Source: an uncultured Eubacteriales bacterium
GTDB taxonomy: Bacteria > Bacillota > Clostridia > Lachnospirales > Lachnospiraceae
Length of the DNA: 44,963 bases
Assembly: GCA_951800645.1 (NCBI GenBank)
Contig: CATOIK010000020.1
Location: 1-44,963, forward strand
Direction of reading: 5' to 3'
The notes under the pieces are model-generated. The model ran no database searches. It saw only the letters and a program-made list of their open reading frames with translations, and was not told the DNA's origin. Made by a program: the position numbers and the translations under genes. Below, one piece after another: positions 17,635-24,381 of the stretch. Within the stretch, counting starts at the first letter, position 1. Each line of letters opens with the position of its first letter.

Positions 17635-17725
17635 TGGAACGACAAAGAAATGACAATTAAGTTTTTCTTTGGCAGAAATCTGTGATATAATAAATTTTAT
17701 TTTGAGAAAGGACAGATGGACATTT

Positions 17726-18388
17726 ATGAAGATAAAAGAAAAAATAAATACAGAGCGGGAAAAGCTTGGCTCCATGTCATGGAAAGACCGGCGCTGGTAC
17801 ATCTGGGAATACTATAAATTCCACATTTTAGGAATCCTTTTGGCAGTTGTAATGCTTTACAATGTGGGGGCAGCCGTCTACCGCAATACCTTTGAGACGG
17901 CGCTTTACTGCTATTACTTAAACAGTCACAACCCGGAGATGAACCTGGCTCCCGCAGAGGAAGGCTTCGCCGCTTACGCCGGTTTAAATAAAAAACAGAT
18001 GATTACTTCTGAAATCAGCTCTGCCTCCTTTGATAATTCTGCCTCAGAATTTGACTATGCAGTAATGGCTAAAATTACTGCCCTGGTTATTTCCCAGGAT
18101 CTGGATGTGATAGTCGGCGATACCGTTGCCACGAACCACTACGCCTCCCTAAACGGATTTGCAGATTTAGAAACCGTTCTGCCGGCCGAGCTTTCTGCCC
18201 AACTGCAGGATCGGTTCTACTATGCCAAAGATATGGACGGCACAGAACACGCCTTTGCCATCAATCTTTCCGGCACGGCTTTCGCCGAAGAAACCGGGCT
18301 GAACCAGGATATGCCGCTGCTTGGCATCATCGCCGGTTCTAAGCGGCAGGATATGGCCACAGCCTTTGTCCGTTATATTTTCCAGTAA
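17726..18388 (+). CDS. Membrane-anchored protein of unknown function
   Basis: A 220-residue protein with a basic cytoplasmic N-terminus (KINTEREKLGSMSWKDRRWYIWEYYKFH), one membrane helix (ILGILLAVVMLYNVGAAVY, about residues 36-54) and an external domain. The external part contains DLDVIVGDTVATNHYASLNGFADLETVLP and DRFYYAKDMDGTEHAFAINLSGT. That region resembles the ligand-binding half of extracytoplasmic solute-binding proteins, a pattern seen in uncharacterised Lachnospiraceae proteins. The ATG at 17726 is chosen because it begins the basic segment; AAAGGA lies 13 nt upstream, a long spacing. A TATAAT lies at 17686-17691. Its 3' end overlaps the convergent GNAT gene by 16 nt. I do not know its function. 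Confidence 0.75.
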   Translation: MKIKEKINTEREKLGSMSWKDRRWYIWEYYKFHILGILLAVVMLYNVGAAVYRNTFETALYCYYLNSHNPEMNLAPAEEGFAAYAGLNKKQMITSEISSASFDNSASEFDYAVMAKITALVISQDLDVIVGDTVATNHYASLNGFADLETVLPAELSAQLQDRFYYAKDMDGTEHAFAINLSGTAFAEETGLNQDMPLLGIIAGSKRQDMATAFVRYIFQ

Positions 18389-19095
18389 GGAATCCCCAGC
18401 TTTTCCAGCAGCCTGACAGATCCTGTGTTGTCAGGCTTTACCTTTGCCCTTACGGGGCACCCGTACCCTTCTTCCGCCCAGGAAAGGATGGCCCGGCATG
18501 CTTCTTCTGCGTAGCCTCTGCGGCGATAAGGGCAAAATATGTGATACCCCAGCTCCAGGGAAAAATCCTGGGCACCAGTTCCTTCCCGTCGGCCTTCTGC
18601 CCGCTCCGGCCAGACTTCTTCCGGCTCCCACTGGGTCAGACCGGCAGTTCCTACGATCACTCCATCGGATTTCTGCACCACTGCCCAGATACCGTATTCG
18701 TAAAAGCGGTACTGGTTTTTGATGTAGGCAGCCAAAAGCTCCGGGGTGTAAAATACGGCGTCTGCCGGGGTGTCCTCAGGCTCTTTCGGAATCTGCCCTG
18801 CATCCTCTGCAGTCAGTTCCCGGATAATCAGCCGCTTTGTCTCGCAGATGTTCCAGGGAAGACCTAAATGTCTGCGGACAACCCGCTCCAGATAAGGCAT
18901 CAGAAGTTCCAGTTCCTTCTCTTCCGACAATTCTACGGCATATTCTGCCCCGCTTAACAGGCCTGTCTGATTTTCCCTTAAAATGGCAACAGAGACCCGC
19001 CCCGCCGCTTTCGCAGCAGAGAGAGTCTCTTTTTCATCAGACAGGATTACCGGGTAAACGATTCCATCTACCATAATCTCTTGCTTGATCGTCAT
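18373..19095 (-). CDS. GNAT-family N-acetyltransferase with extra N-terminal domain
   Basis: A 240-residue protein. Residues from about 85 onward form a GNAT fold: TKRLIIRELTAEDAGQIP, GIWAVVQKSDGVIVGTAGL, LELGYHIFCPYRRRGYAEEACRAILSWA (acetyl-CoA loop) and the VKPDNTGSVRLLEKLGI helix. This is the RimJ-like protein or small-molecule acetyltransferase type. The first 80 residues (YPVILSDEKETLSAAKAAGRVSVAIL ...) are a separate small alpha/beta unit of unknown role. The start is the ATG at 19095, which forms a TGATG overlap with the stop of the cyclophilin gene and has GGAG 8 nt upstream; a GTG two codons earlier lacks support. The substrate is unknown. Confidence 0.85.
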   Translation of the reverse strand: MTIKQEIMVDGIVYPVILSDEKETLSAAKAAGRVSVAILRENQTGLLSGAEYAVELSEEKELELLMPYLERVVRRHLGLPWNICETKRLIIRELTAEDAGQIPKEPEDTPADAVFYTPELLAAYIKNQYRFYEYGIWAVVQKSDGVIVGTAGLTQWEPEEVWPERAEGRREGTGAQDFSLELGYHIFCPYRRRGYAEEACRAILSWAEEGYGCPVRAKVKPDNTGSVRLLEKLGIPYWKI

Positions 19096-19613
19096 CAGCA
19101 CTTCTCCGGCTCGCCGTACTCCTGGCCAAAGGTATCCACAGTCATGGATTTGATTTTCTGCTCTTTTAAGGGACGGTCGCTATAGTCGGTGCGGGTCTCT
19201 GCAATCTTATTTACCACATCCATACCCTCTGTTACTTTTCCGAAAGCAGCATAAGCACCGTCTAAGTGGGGAGCGTCCTTGTGCATAATAAAGAACTGGG
19301 AACCGGCGGAGTTAGGCATCATGGCTCTTGCCATACTCAGCACGCCCTCGGTGTGCTTTAAGCCATTCTGAAAGCCGTTCTGGGAAAACTCGCCCTTAAT
19401 GCTGTAGCCCGGACCTCCGGTGCCGGTGCCCTGAGGACATCCGCCCTGAATCATAAAGCCCTGGATTACCCGGTGGAAAATCAGGCCGTCGTAGTAGCCC
19501 TTCTTTGCCAGACTGATAAAGTTCTTCACCGTGTTAGGCGCAGTCTCCGGATAAAGCTCCGCCCGGATTACATCACCGTTTTCCATAGTAATAGTAATTT
19601 CTGGATTTTTCAT
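19095..19613 (-). CDS. Cyclophilin-type peptidyl-prolyl isomerase
   Basis: A 172-residue cytoplasmic cyclophilin that catalyses cis-trans isomerisation of Xaa-Pro bonds. Active-site signatures are present: FHRVIQGFMIQGGCPQGTGTGGPGY (catalytic Arg in FHRV), SMARAMMPNSAGSQFFIM and LDGAYAAFGKV. There is no signal peptide. The ATG at 19613 has AGGGAG 9 nt upstream; a TTG two codons earlier is less likely. Its stop codon overlaps the start of the GNAT gene, so the two are translationally coupled. Confidence 0.95.
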   Translation of the reverse strand: MKNPEITITMENGDVIRAELYPETAPNTVKNFISLAKKGYYDGLIFHRVIQGFMIQGGCPQGTGTGGPGYSIKGEFSQNGFQNGLKHTEGVLSMARAMMPNSAGSQFFIMHKDAPHLDGAYAAFGKVTEGMDVVNKIAETRTDYSDRPLKEQKIKSMTVDTFGQEYGEPEKC

Positions 19614-19717
19614 GTTCAAAATCTCCCTTCTGTCATTTCCGAAACCGCTCCCATTCGGAGCAGGCTGCTGTCTCTAGTTTAATGATAAGTGGCGGGATTG
19701 TCAACCTTGTCCTCTTA

Positions 19718-19793
19718 TTCATATTCTGTTCACAATTCATTAAAAAACCTTTTACATTGTCATCACGATTTCTTCACGAATCCTGCCTATACT
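19718..19793 (+). promoter_or_regulatory. PhoP-type box array with downstream -10
   Basis: Six hexamers occur at exactly 11-nt intervals with 5-nt linkers: TTCATA (19718), TTCACA (19729), TTAAAA (19740), TTTACA (19751), ATCACG (19762) and TTCACG (19773). A weaker TTGTCC sits one period further left (19707). TATACT (19788-19793) follows 9 nt after the last copy, with no separate -35 box. This is the layout of activated Pho promoters, in which PhoP/PhoB boxes replace the -35. The predicted start is near 19800, placing the boxes at about -82 to -22. No protein gene lies downstream on this strand. The assignment is by pattern only. Confidence 0.6.
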
Positions 19794-19799
19794 ATAACC

Positions 19800-19957
19800 A
19801 TAAACAACAGACGCAGTTGTTTATGAAACGCTTATAAGATTTTTTTCATAATACTCGAGCTGATAATACAAATTATCAGCTCTCCTCCCTTTTTACCTCT
19901 TTTATAAATCGTACAAAACGAAAAAGGTGCAGTCCAAAACAGGCTGCGCCTTTTTTC
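19800..19957 (+). ncRNA. Candidate Pho-controlled small RNA
   Basis: Downstream of the box array the + strand has no reading frame longer than a few codons but is highly structured. Hairpin 1 has a 9-bp stem (ATAAACAAC / GTTGTTTAT, 19800-19824). Hairpin 2 has an 11-bp perfect stem (GAGCTGATAAT / ATTATCAGCTC, 19857-19882). A pyrimidine-rich single-stranded stretch containing TCTCCTCCC (19881-19889) follows, then a terminator hairpin with six T (19921-19956). The C-rich stretch is complementary to Shine-Dalgarno sequences, as in several Firmicute regulatory RNAs. The whole 19614-19972 gap holds no gene otherwise. An abandoned promoter of a lost operon is the main alternative. Confidence 0.45.
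19921..19956. terminator. Bidirectional terminator
   Basis: A 12-bp stem (19921-19932 with 19944-19955, one G-U pair) begins with AAAAA and ends with TTTTTT, so it can stop transcription on both strands. On the minus strand it lies 16 nt after the exchanger stop codon; on the + strand it ends the candidate small RNA. Confidence 0.85.
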
Positions 19958-19972
19958 TGGTGTTATCTTCTC

Positions 19973-20887
19973 TTACCGCATGCAAATATAGATCAGATAT
20001 ACCGTATACATTCCCAGCATCACAGCCCCTTCCAGACGGCTGATCCGCTGTTTGCTGCGGCATAAAAACCACACGATCACGCTGAACACAATCAGGCACA
20101 GGGCGTCAATGACAGCCGCAGGCTCAACAGGAATCGGCTTCACTGCCGCAGACAGGCCCAGCACCATCAGAATATTGAAAAGGTTGGAGCCAATAACATT
20201 GCCCAGGGCCAGTCCATTCTCCCCTTTCCGGGACGCCACCACAGAAGTAACCAGCTCCGGCAGAGAAGTTCCAAGAGCTACTACCGTCAGGCCTACCAGA
20301 GTTTGGCTCAGACCGAAGGACAGGGCAATCTGGCTGGCGCAATCTACTACCAGGTCTCCGCCCCAGACAATGGCGGCCAGGCCGCCTGCAATGTAGATCA
20401 GGCATCGAAACGGCGACATGGTTTTAAATTCTTCATCAGATTCTACCCGGTTGCGCAAAGCGTCCCGCACGGTCATCCCTACAAAAGCTGCAAACAGCAC
20501 CAGCAAAAAAATCGCCTCCAGACGGCTTACAAACCGGTCTCCCGCAATCATGGCAAACAGCGCTGCTGCCGCGCCTACAGAAGCCACATAGTCCCACCGA
20601 AGCTGGACTGCAAAGGAACGGATTACACCGCAGGCGCCTAACACCATCAGCAGATTGAAAATGTTGGAGCCGATTACATTGCCTACTGCAATCTCATTAT
20701 TTCCTGCCAGAGACGCAGTGATGCTGACTGCCAGCTCCGGAGCGCTGGTTCCAAAGGCCACAATGGTAAGGCCAATGATAATGCTGGGTACACACAGCGA
20801 CTTGGCAATAGATGAGCTTGCCTCCACAAAATAATCTGCGCCTTTGATCAGAAGCACAAATCCCAGAATCAAAAACAGATAGACCAT
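19973..20887 (-). CDS. Calcium/sodium (cation/Ca2+) exchanger, CaxA/YrbG family
   Basis: A 304-residue integral membrane antiporter with ten or so helices in two inverted repeats. Each repeat carries the ion-binding alpha motif: VAFGTSAPELAVSITASLAGNNEIAVGNVIGSNIFN in the first and VALGTSLPELVTSVVASRKGENGLALGNVIGSNLFN in the second. These contain the Glu and Asn residues that coordinate the cation in NCX-type exchangers. The family exchanges Na+ or H+ for Ca2+; some members move Mn2+. A yybP-ykoY riboswitch leader (20910-21041) strongly suggests a role in Mn2+ homeostasis here. A terminator lies at 19921-19956. Confidence 0.93.
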   Translation of the reverse strand: MVYLFLILGFVLLIKGADYFVEASSSIAKSLCVPSIIIGLTIVAFGTSAPELAVSITASLAGNNEIAVGNVIGSNIFNLLMVLGACGVIRSFAVQLRWDYVASVGAAAALFAMIAGDRFVSRLEAIFLLVLFAAFVGMTVRDALRNRVESDEEFKTMSPFRCLIYIAGGLAAIVWGGDLVVDCASQIALSFGLSQTLVGLTVVALGTSLPELVTSVVASRKGENGLALGNVIGSNLFNILMVLGLSAAVKPIPVEPAAVIDALCLIVFSVIVWFLCRSKQRISRLEGAVMLGMYTVYLIYICMR

Positions 20888-20909
20888 AATAATCTTCCTT
20901 CCTGCATGT

Positions 20910-21041
20910 AAAAAGCGGGACCTTTATTGCATCAAAACAACACAACAAAAGTCTCGCTTATTATATGCGCACCGAGCCGAAAACCGGCCGTGATGACGAC
21001 AACGCACGGCAAACATTCTGCCAAGCTACTCCCTTTTATTC
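20910..21041 (-). promoter_or_regulatory. yybP-ykoY (Mn2+) riboswitch with terminator
   Basis: The minus-strand leader of the exchanger carries the conserved yybP-ykoY features: AAAGGGAGTAGC at the 5' side of P1, an internal TCGTCATCACGG loop, a CCGG-TTTT-CGG hairpin tip and GCGAGACTTTT closing P1. AATAAAAG pairs with CTTTTGTT. The closing strand (20941-20957) can instead pair over about 17 positions with 20911-20930 to form a terminator ending in TTTTT. Ligand-stabilised P1 would prevent that, so this should be an ON switch for Mn2+. Known yybP-ykoY targets are Mn2+/cation exporters, consistent with the gene downstream. Confidence 0.9.
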
Positions 21042-21048
21042 AAAGGGA

Positions 21049-21077
21049 AGTATATTGAATTTTCTTCATCTTGTCAA
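21049..21077 (-). promoter_or_regulatory. Promoter of the riboswitch-exchanger transcript
   Basis: On the minus strand a perfect TTGACA (21072-21077) and TATACT (21049-21054) are separated by 17 nt. Transcription would start near 21042, exactly where the aptamer begins. Confidence 0.9.
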
Positions 21078-21107
21078 GGCCGAAATAGAAATTCTCCATA
21101 TACCGCC

Positions 21108-21269
21108 CTATCTGAAAAGTGCCCCGGCATCCTTCCTGGACAGTCCCTCCTCCTCATAGGCCTGCGCCTGATCTTCCAGATGATCCCGGATTTCCCGGTT
21201 TACCTCTGCCCTGGCAGTTTTACTGCGAATTTGAGAGGTCAGTGTGTCCAGATATTCATCCCATCCCAC
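21108..21269 (-). pseudogene. Truncated PadR-partner (HAAS / permease-prefix domain) gene
   Basis: Immediately after padR and overlapping its end, a GTG-initiated frame encodes 53 residues reading GWDEYLDTLTSQIRSKTARA, then EVNREIRDHLEDQAQAYEEEG, then LSRKDAGALFR and a TAG stop. This is the N-terminal helical domain of the membrane proteins (HAAS / DUF1700-like, permease-prefix) normally encoded after PadR regulators in Lachnospiraceae. The usual membrane portion is absent, and the exchanger promoter begins 30 nt further on, so the gene has been cut short. A genuine 53-residue protein is possible but less likely. Confidence 0.7.
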
Positions 21270-21597
21270 AGGACACACCCCCAATCACCTGCGTTACCGC
21301 GTCTGCGTAGTCATTCCACTCCTTTTTCTTTTCCTCCAGAATCTGCCGCCCCCGCCTGGTAATCCGGTAATATTTCCGAACCTTTCCCTGGCTTTCCTGC
21401 TCATAAACCGTCAGTCTGCCATCTGACTCCAGGGTATGAAGCAGTGGATAAAGAGTTCCTGCCTTCAACTCAAACACATGGTTGGACCGGTTCCGCAAAG
21501 TCTCGATCATCTCATAGCCGTACATATCCTTTTCTGATAAAAGCTGCAAAAGCAGCATAGCTGTATTTCCTGAAACTGTATTTTTATCTGCTGCCAT
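21256..21597 (-). CDS. PadR-family transcriptional regulator
   Basis: A 113-residue winged-helix protein of the PadR subfamily with a short C-terminal dimerisation helix. Key features are LLLQLLSEKDMYGYEMIETLRNRS, LKAGTLYPLLHTLESDGRL, the beta-wing SQGKVRKYYRITRRGRQILEE and the final amphipathic helix. AGGAGG lies 6 nt before the ATG. Its promoter spacer (21629-21668) holds inverted repeats suited to autorepression. Downstream is only a stub of the membrane protein these regulators normally control. Many PadR repressors of this size respond to cell-envelope compounds. Confidence 0.93.
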   Translation of the reverse strand: MAADKNTVSGNTAMLLLQLLSEKDMYGYEMIETLRNRSNHVFELKAGTLYPLLHTLESDGRLTVYEQESQGKVRKYYRITRRGRQILEEKKKEWNDYADAVTQVIGGVSCGMG

Positions 21598-21628
21598 ATT
21601 TACCCTCCTGCCTTTTTCATCGCCCTTT

Positions 21629-21668
21629 TATATAGATAATCTATATATCGGTTATCTATATATGTCAA
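21629..21668 (-). promoter_or_regulatory. padR promoter with nested operators
   Basis: On the minus strand TTGACA (21663-21668) and TATAGA (21640-21645) are 17 nt apart. An 11-bp perfect inverted repeat, TATATAGATAA / TTATCTATATA (21629-21639 and 21652-21662), brackets the -10, and a second palindrome, TATAGAT-A-ATCTATA (21631-21645), covers it. This fits autorepression by PadR. The -35 overlaps the stop codon of the symporter gene upstream. Confidence 0.75.
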
Positions 21669-23026
21669 GACCATGTTTTAGGAAACGATACCTCCCGCCC
21701 CAGCACCCACAGCGCCGCAATATTGGGATAGGCCATCAGGCCGTTCCACACATCGGAAATCAGCCACACCACATCCAGACGGCACAGACATCCGGCAAAT
21801 ACTGCAGCAAGGTAAAGAAATGTATAGCAGGAAAGAAATCCTCCCGGACAGCCGCCGGTTCTTACAAACAGACGCTCTCCCAAATAAGCCGCCGTCTGAC
21901 GCCCCAGATAATACCAGGCGATAATCGTGGCAAATGCAAACACCACCATGGCGCCGGACACCAGCCATTCTCCCAGGATTCCCAGCCGTTCAGAAAAGCA
22001 CCAGGCTGTCAGTGCCGCCCCGTCCTGCCCGGCAGGGGCATTGCCGCCGCAGACACAGAGAATTACCAGGGCCGTTAAGGTGCAGATGACGATGGTATCA
22101 AAAAACACCTCAAACATGGCCCACATGCCCTGCTGCTGAGGAGTGGTATCCTCTGCCGCCCCATGAAGCACCGCCAAACTTCCAAGGCCCGCCTCATTGG
22201 AAAAAACGCCGCGGGACAGGCCAAAGCGGACGCTGCGGCTTAAAAGAAATCCGGCAATCCCGCCGCCTGCTGCCTCCGGGGTAAAGGCGCCTTGAAACAC
22301 CATCCCAAAAACAGCGGGAATCCGTTCCCAGAAAGACAAAATGACGGCGCCGGAAAACAAAATGTAAATCCCGGCAGAAACCGGCATCAGCCGTTCCGCT
22401 ACTTTGGAAATCCGGCTGGTTCCGCCTAAAATAACCGACGCCGTCAAAGCCGTAATAAAAACAGCGCTTATCATCGGAGAAATACCTGCAGAAAACTCCA
22501 GGGTTCCGCTCATGGAATTAGACTGAACCATGCTGCCCATCCCCAGGGAACACAGCACTGCCAGGGCTGCATAAAGAATGCCCAGCCAGGGAATACCCAG
22601 ACCCCGCTCCATATAAACCATAGGCCCGCACATCCATTGGCCGTCCTCTCTCCGGTAGCGGTACTGCTGCCCCAGAACCGTCTCTGCATAGGCAGTCATC
22701 ATGCCGATTACGGCGGAAATCCACATCCACACCAAAGCTCCGGGGCCTCCGGCTGTCAGGGCCGTAGCCACCCCCACAATATTTCCGGTGCCGATGGTGG
22801 CCGCCAAAGCAGTACAGGCAGACTGGAACGCAGTCACGCCTCCTTTGGACGCCTCTTCTTGTTCCTGACTTCCTAAAAAACTTCCTGCTGTAGCCTTCCA
22901 CCAATGGCAAAATCCCCGAATCTGAAACCCCTTTGATTTTATGGTAAACCAAAGCCCTGTCACCAGAAACAAGAGCATCGTCCAGGGCCCCCACACAATG
23001 AAGTGAATCGTCTGCGCCGTCTGCAT
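21665..23026 (-). CDS. Sodium:alanine symporter (AGCS family)
   Basis: A 453-residue membrane transporter of the alanine/glycine:cation symporter family (AlsT/DagA type), importing alanine or glycine with Na+. Signatures include the SKGGVTAFQSACTALAATIGTGNIVGVATAL segment (the family's GTGN motif), GGPGALVWMWISAVIGMMTAYAE, and SNEAGLGSLAVLHGAAED in the second half. About ten or eleven helices are expected. The ATG at 23026 is chosen: GGAGGG lies 6 nt upstream, whereas the earlier TTG has no ribosome-binding site. The padR promoter overlaps its stop codon. Confidence 0.95.
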   Translation of the reverse strand: MQTAQTIHFIVWGPWTMLLFLVTGLWFTIKSKGFQIRGFCHWWKATAGSFLGSQEQEEASKGGVTAFQSACTALAATIGTGNIVGVATALTAGGPGALVWMWISAVIGMMTAYAETVLGQQYRYRREDGQWMCGPMVYMERGLGIPWLGILYAALAVLCSLGMGSMVQSNSMSGTLEFSAGISPMISAVFITALTASVILGGTSRISKVAERLMPVSAGIYILFSGAVILSFWERIPAVFGMVFQGAFTPEAAGGGIAGFLLSRSVRFGLSRGVFSNEAGLGSLAVLHGAAEDTTPQQQGMWAMFEVFFDTIVICTLTALVILCVCGGNAPAGQDGAALTAWCFSERLGILGEWLVSGAMVVFAFATIIAWYYLGRQTAAYLGERLFVRTGGCPGGFLSCYTFLYLAAVFAGCLCRLDVVWLISDVWNGLMAYPNIAALWVLGREVSFPKTWS

Positions 23027-23122
23027 CGTCCCCTCCAAATTTTTGTCCTTTCTTCCACTGTATGCAGAGGCTGTTTCCTCTTATTCCCGGCAAATCATTC
23101 CTCGCAATTTCTGTAAATTGAT

Positions 23123-23278
23123 GATATAATGAGCGTAAGAGAGTCAGAGGGAGCTTGCTCACTCCTGACGAACGGCGAAATTATTGAGTGATGAAATCAC
23201 GATATAATGAGAATTAGAGGGAGCTTGCACGCTCCTGGCGAACAACGAAATGATTAAATGTTAAAATCACAATATAAT
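23123..23278 (+). repeat. Imperfect tandem repeat with promoter-like TATAAT in each unit
   Basis: Two units of 78 and 70 nt (23123-23200 and 23201-23270) plus the start of a third (23271-23278). Each begins with GATATAATGAG or AATATAATAA, continues with a GGGAGCTTGC hairpin region and a CGAACRRCGAAAT block, and ends with AAATCAC. Unit 2 lacks 8 nt relative to unit 1. The array lies in the 293-nt gap between the symporter and the phospholipase gene, in the sense direction of the latter. -35 matches are weak. The order of modules resembles the repeat at 41229-41339. Confidence 0.75.
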
Positions 23279-23319
23279 AATCATGTCAGGATAATCTTAT
23301 CTTTGAAAGAGGGGATTTT

Positions 23320-24303
23320 ATGCCAGGCTTTACCACCCATTATATTATGGGCATGAAAGCATTTAACGATATGCCCAACAACCATTTGAAATATATCATC
23401 GCAAAATACCGCTGGCTTTATCAACTGGGCCTGCAGGGGCCGGACATGTTCTTCTATAACCTGCCCATTCTGCGGCACCGGGACTACCGGAATGTAGGCT
23501 CCTACATGCATGAGCATCATATCCGGGATTTTTTCCTGTGCTTTATGAAAAATTTGCATGAAATCCAATCCCGCCAGCAGCGGGAGGAGGGACTGGCCTT
23601 TTTCTGCGGATTTCTCTGCCATTATATCGGGGATTCCATCTGCCACCCTTATGTTTACGGGCGGATTGGCCACGATGTAAAAAATCCCAACATGGAGACG
23701 CATGGCCAGCACGCCGCCCTGGAAAACGACATCGACGCGCTGCTGCTCTGGAAATACAAAAAGAAAAAACCGTCCCAGTTTAACCAGGCGGCTACCATTT
23801 GCTTAAACGGCATGGAAATGCAGTTTATTTCCAGATTTTTATCCCAATGCATCAACGAAGTGTACTATCCCATTACCTACAACAACAGCTTCCAGGTAAC
23901 ACCGTCCATGATATACCGGTCCATTATGGCCATGCGTTTTGGATGCCGTACCCTGGCAGACCCGTCAGGAAAGAAGCAGAACGGTATCGCTTTTGTAGAA
24001 AACCTGATTCTGAAAAAACCGGTGGCTTCCCACAAGCTGGTTACAGATAAGGTAAGCAATCCCAGACAGTGCCTGAACCTGGACCATGAACTGTGGTGCA
24101 ATCCCTGGGATAAGCGGTTGGCTTCCAGAACCTCTTTCCCGGATTTGTTCCGGTACTCTCTGTTAAAGTGCAGCAATGTGTACGCCATCATCAATGCTTA
24201 TCTGAACAACCTGTCTCAGGATGTGAATAATTCTGAGATTGAGCGGCTGTTGGAGGAGCTGGGCAGCTACTCCTACCACAGCGGGCTGCTGGTAACCGAT
24301 TAA
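23320..24303 (+). CDS. Zinc-dependent phospholipase C family protein
   Basis: A 327-residue protein of the zinc-dependent phospholipase C / S1-P1 nuclease-like fold. Metal-ligand histidines and aspartates are in place: N-terminal THYIMG, LGLQGPDMFFYNLP, the central GFLCHYIGDSICHPYVY and HGQHAALENDIDALLL. There is no signal peptide, so unlike clostridial alpha-toxin it probably acts inside the cell; this cytoplasmic branch is common in Firmicutes and uncharacterised. GAGGGG lies 5 nt before the ATG. The preceding tandem repeat may provide the promoter. A long hairpin (24315-24372) follows. Confidence 0.85.
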   Translation: MPGFTTHYIMGMKAFNDMPNNHLKYIIAKYRWLYQLGLQGPDMFFYNLPILRHRDYRNVGSYMHEHHIRDFFLCFMKNLHEIQSRQQREEGLAFFCGFLCHYIGDSICHPYVYGRIGHDVKNPNMETHGQHAALENDIDALLLWKYKKKKPSQFNQAATICLNGMEMQFISRFLSQCINEVYYPITYNNSFQVTPSMIYRSIMAMRFGCRTLADPSGKKQNGIAFVENLILKKPVASHKLVTDKVSNPRQCLNLDHELWCNPWDKRLASRTSFPDLFRYSLLKCSNVYAIINAYLNNLSQDVNNSEIERLLEELGSYSYHSGLLVTD

Positions 24304-24314
24304 ACGATACGCAA

Positions 24315-24372
24315 AGAGGGGATATTGTAAACTGCGGCCCAGTACCTGACTGCAGTTTACAATATCCCCTCT
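24315..24372. terminator. Long hairpin between convergent genes
   Basis: A perfect 21-bp inverted repeat (24315-24335 with 24352-24372) around a 16-nt loop lies between the stop codons of the phospholipase and MBL genes. TTTTT follows a few bases later on the + strand. It probably terminates both convergent transcripts. Confidence 0.75.
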
Positions 24373-24381
24373 CCAGCATTT

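Noticed and set aside
20697..20948. Small minus-strand frame over the start of the exchanger and its leader
   Set aside because: It is an out-of-frame shadow crossing the riboswitch terminator and the exchanger start.
23123..23278. CRISPR array
   Set aside because: Units are 70-78 nt, adjacent and imperfect, with no short identical repeats and unique spacers and no cas genes nearby.
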